This document shows positions 5,408 through 6,134 of a stretch of 6,134 nucleotides of DNA, one piece after another. The stretch's first letter is position 1. The number at the start of each line of letters is the position of its first letter. The position numbers and the translations under genes were made by a program. The notes under the pieces were generated by a model. That model saw only the letters and a list, made by a program, of their open reading frames with translations, was not told where the DNA came from and did no database searches. Location of the stretch: assembly GCA_002686115.1 (NCBI GenBank), contig NZAF01000188.1, forward strand, positions 1 to 6,134, given 5' to 3'. The stretch comes from Halobacteriovorax sp. (GTDB lineage: Bacteria; Bdellovibrionota; Bacteriovoracia; Bacteriovoracales; Bacteriovoracaceae).

Positions 5408-6134
5408 GACGAGATTGCCTTACAAATGTAATCCCTAAAAGAATCGTCATAATAAGCGCTCCTACAAAGATAAAGTTATTCATGATGAAGTAAAGAGTAT
5501 AAGACATTGCTCTAATCAGCTTTGCGAGTAGCGGATTATTTAAAATAAACTTCACATAACTTGGAGCAGTCGCATAGTAGAAATCAACAAACTTCTTACC
5601 TATAAAGGTTTTTAAAAGATACTGATCTCGAATGTATCTAAAATAATCAAGAACGTAATGATCTCGTCCAAAACCTGCGGTAATAAGGTAGCACTGTGTT
5701 TCGCTTAAAAGAGCTTCAACCTCAGCTGGAGCTGTTGACACTGTTGCATCTGAAATATCTGAGCGCCAGCCAAATTTATCGACATAGGCAGCCTTAAAAG
5801 AATAGTTCACACCATTTTGGAGGTTATTAACTGTGAACTGCCCGCCTTCTTTATCAACAAGCTCAAATTGTCTAAAAAAGGCATCAGAATTATTAGCATC
5901 ATAAATTGCTAAGAATTGGAGGTCAGCTTCATTTGAAAGACTACCTCGATATGATAAGAATAAAGAAGCATCCCCTCTTCTAACGGTTACATCATTTAAA
6001 ACAGTGCTTCCATCTGAATAATTTTTAACGTCAGCACTAAGATTTAAATTAATATAAAGTCCATCAAAGTCTTTATCTGCTGGGCTAAACTCATCTCCCA
6101 CATCTTTAGCATCTCCATTGGCAACAATGTCAGG
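5400..6134 (-). CDS. C-terminal part of an envelope/surface protein with Fn3-like domain, CFI-box-like region and membrane anchor (5'-partial)
   Basis: The frame is open to the right edge, so only the last 244 residues are visible and the GTG at 6101 is probably internal. In window numbering (first residue at 6132-6134), about 45-136 look like a fibronectin-III-type beta domain, with a LxNGVNYSFKAAYVDKFG strand pattern typical of Fn3 ends. A segment starting at C148 (CYLITAGFG) and running through YFRYIRDQYLL, FVDFYYATAPSYVKFI and LLAKLIRAMSYTL resembles the CFI-box region (CFIATAAYG ... FRD ... YYxxSP) found near the C-terminus of many exported proteins of deltaproteobacteria and Bdellovibrio relatives. 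A hydrophobic helix (about 220-238) and the tail RQSRRA follow, the layout of a C-terminal sorting or anchoring signal. The protein is therefore likely exported and held in the envelope with its tail inside. It is co-directional with, and overlaps by 8 bp, the response-regulator gene. Its upstream domains and function are not visible. Confidence 0.85.
   Translation of the reverse strand, partial: PDIVANGDAKDVGDEFSPADKDFDGLYINLNLSADVKNYSDGSTVLNDVTVRRGDASLFLSYRGSLSNEADLQFLAIYDANNSDAFFRQFELVDKEGGQFTVNNLQNGVNYSFKAAYVDKFGWRSDISDATVSTAPAEVEALLSETQCYLITAGFGRDHYVLDYFRYIRDQYLLKTFIGKKFVDFYYATAPSYVKFILNNPLLAKLIRAMSYTLYFIMNNFIFVGALIMTILLGITFVRQSRRA

Noticed and set aside
6099..6101. GTG 6101 as the true start of the envelope protein gene
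   Set aside because: The frame continues open to the window edge without a stop, there is no signal peptide after this GTG, and the anchored architecture needs an export signal upstream.
1..6134. CRISPR arrays, tRNA or rRNA genes, insertion sequences, phage or toxin-antitoxin modules
   Set aside because: No regularly spaced repeats, cloverleaf sequences, transposase motifs or paired small genes were seen; coding genes fill nearly all of the window.

Overview
The window is AT-rich and densely packed, with short gaps, overlapping gene ends, AGGAG-type ribosome binding sites and frequent GTG starts. Gene content fits a Gram-negative bacterium with the BolA / monothiol glutaredoxin pair. A C-terminal 'CFI-box'-like segment followed by a transmembrane helix and a basic tail is known mainly from deltaproteobacteria in the older sense and from Bdellovibrio relatives. 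My best guess is a low-GC Bdellovibrionota member of the Bacteriovorax/Halobacteriovorax type. This is inferred from style and gene content, not proven.

Left part (1-3412): a cysteine-rich protein of unknown function ends at 506 and may begin before the window. It converges on a long minus-strand gene (518-3412) for a 964-residue DinG-family helicase. That protein carries an N-terminal DEDDh exonuclease domain and the four cysteines of a [4Fe-4S] cluster.

Middle part (3413-5041): a 105-bp divergent region separates the helicase from a plus-strand cluster of four genes. These encode a small four-helix membrane protein (DUF420-like, tentative), a BolA protein, a CGFS monothiol glutaredoxin and a Cys-type glutathione peroxidase. 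Gaps are only 9-11 bp, and each upstream stop codon overlaps the next gene's AGGAG site, so this is almost certainly one operon. BolA and the CGFS glutaredoxin are known partners in [2Fe-2S] cluster binding and iron signalling, and the peroxidase adds peroxide defence. The operon ends in a strong intrinsic terminator.

Right part (5036-6134): on the minus strand, a gene entering from beyond the right edge encodes the end of a surface or envelope protein (fibronectin-III-like domain, CFI-box-like region, transmembrane helix, basic tail). It overlaps by 8 bp a gene for a stand-alone receiver-domain response regulator. That regulator converges on the peroxidase gene, and the two 3' ends overlap by 6 bp inside the loop of the terminator hairpin.

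I see no RNA gene, insertion sequence, CRISPR array or phage module, and no non-coding stretch over 300 bp. The window does not show an obviously new system. The most interesting points are the exonuclease-DinG fusion with an intact cluster site, the tightly coupled redox operon divergent from it, the terminator built into two convergent coding sequences, and the coupling of a response regulator to a CFI-box surface protein.
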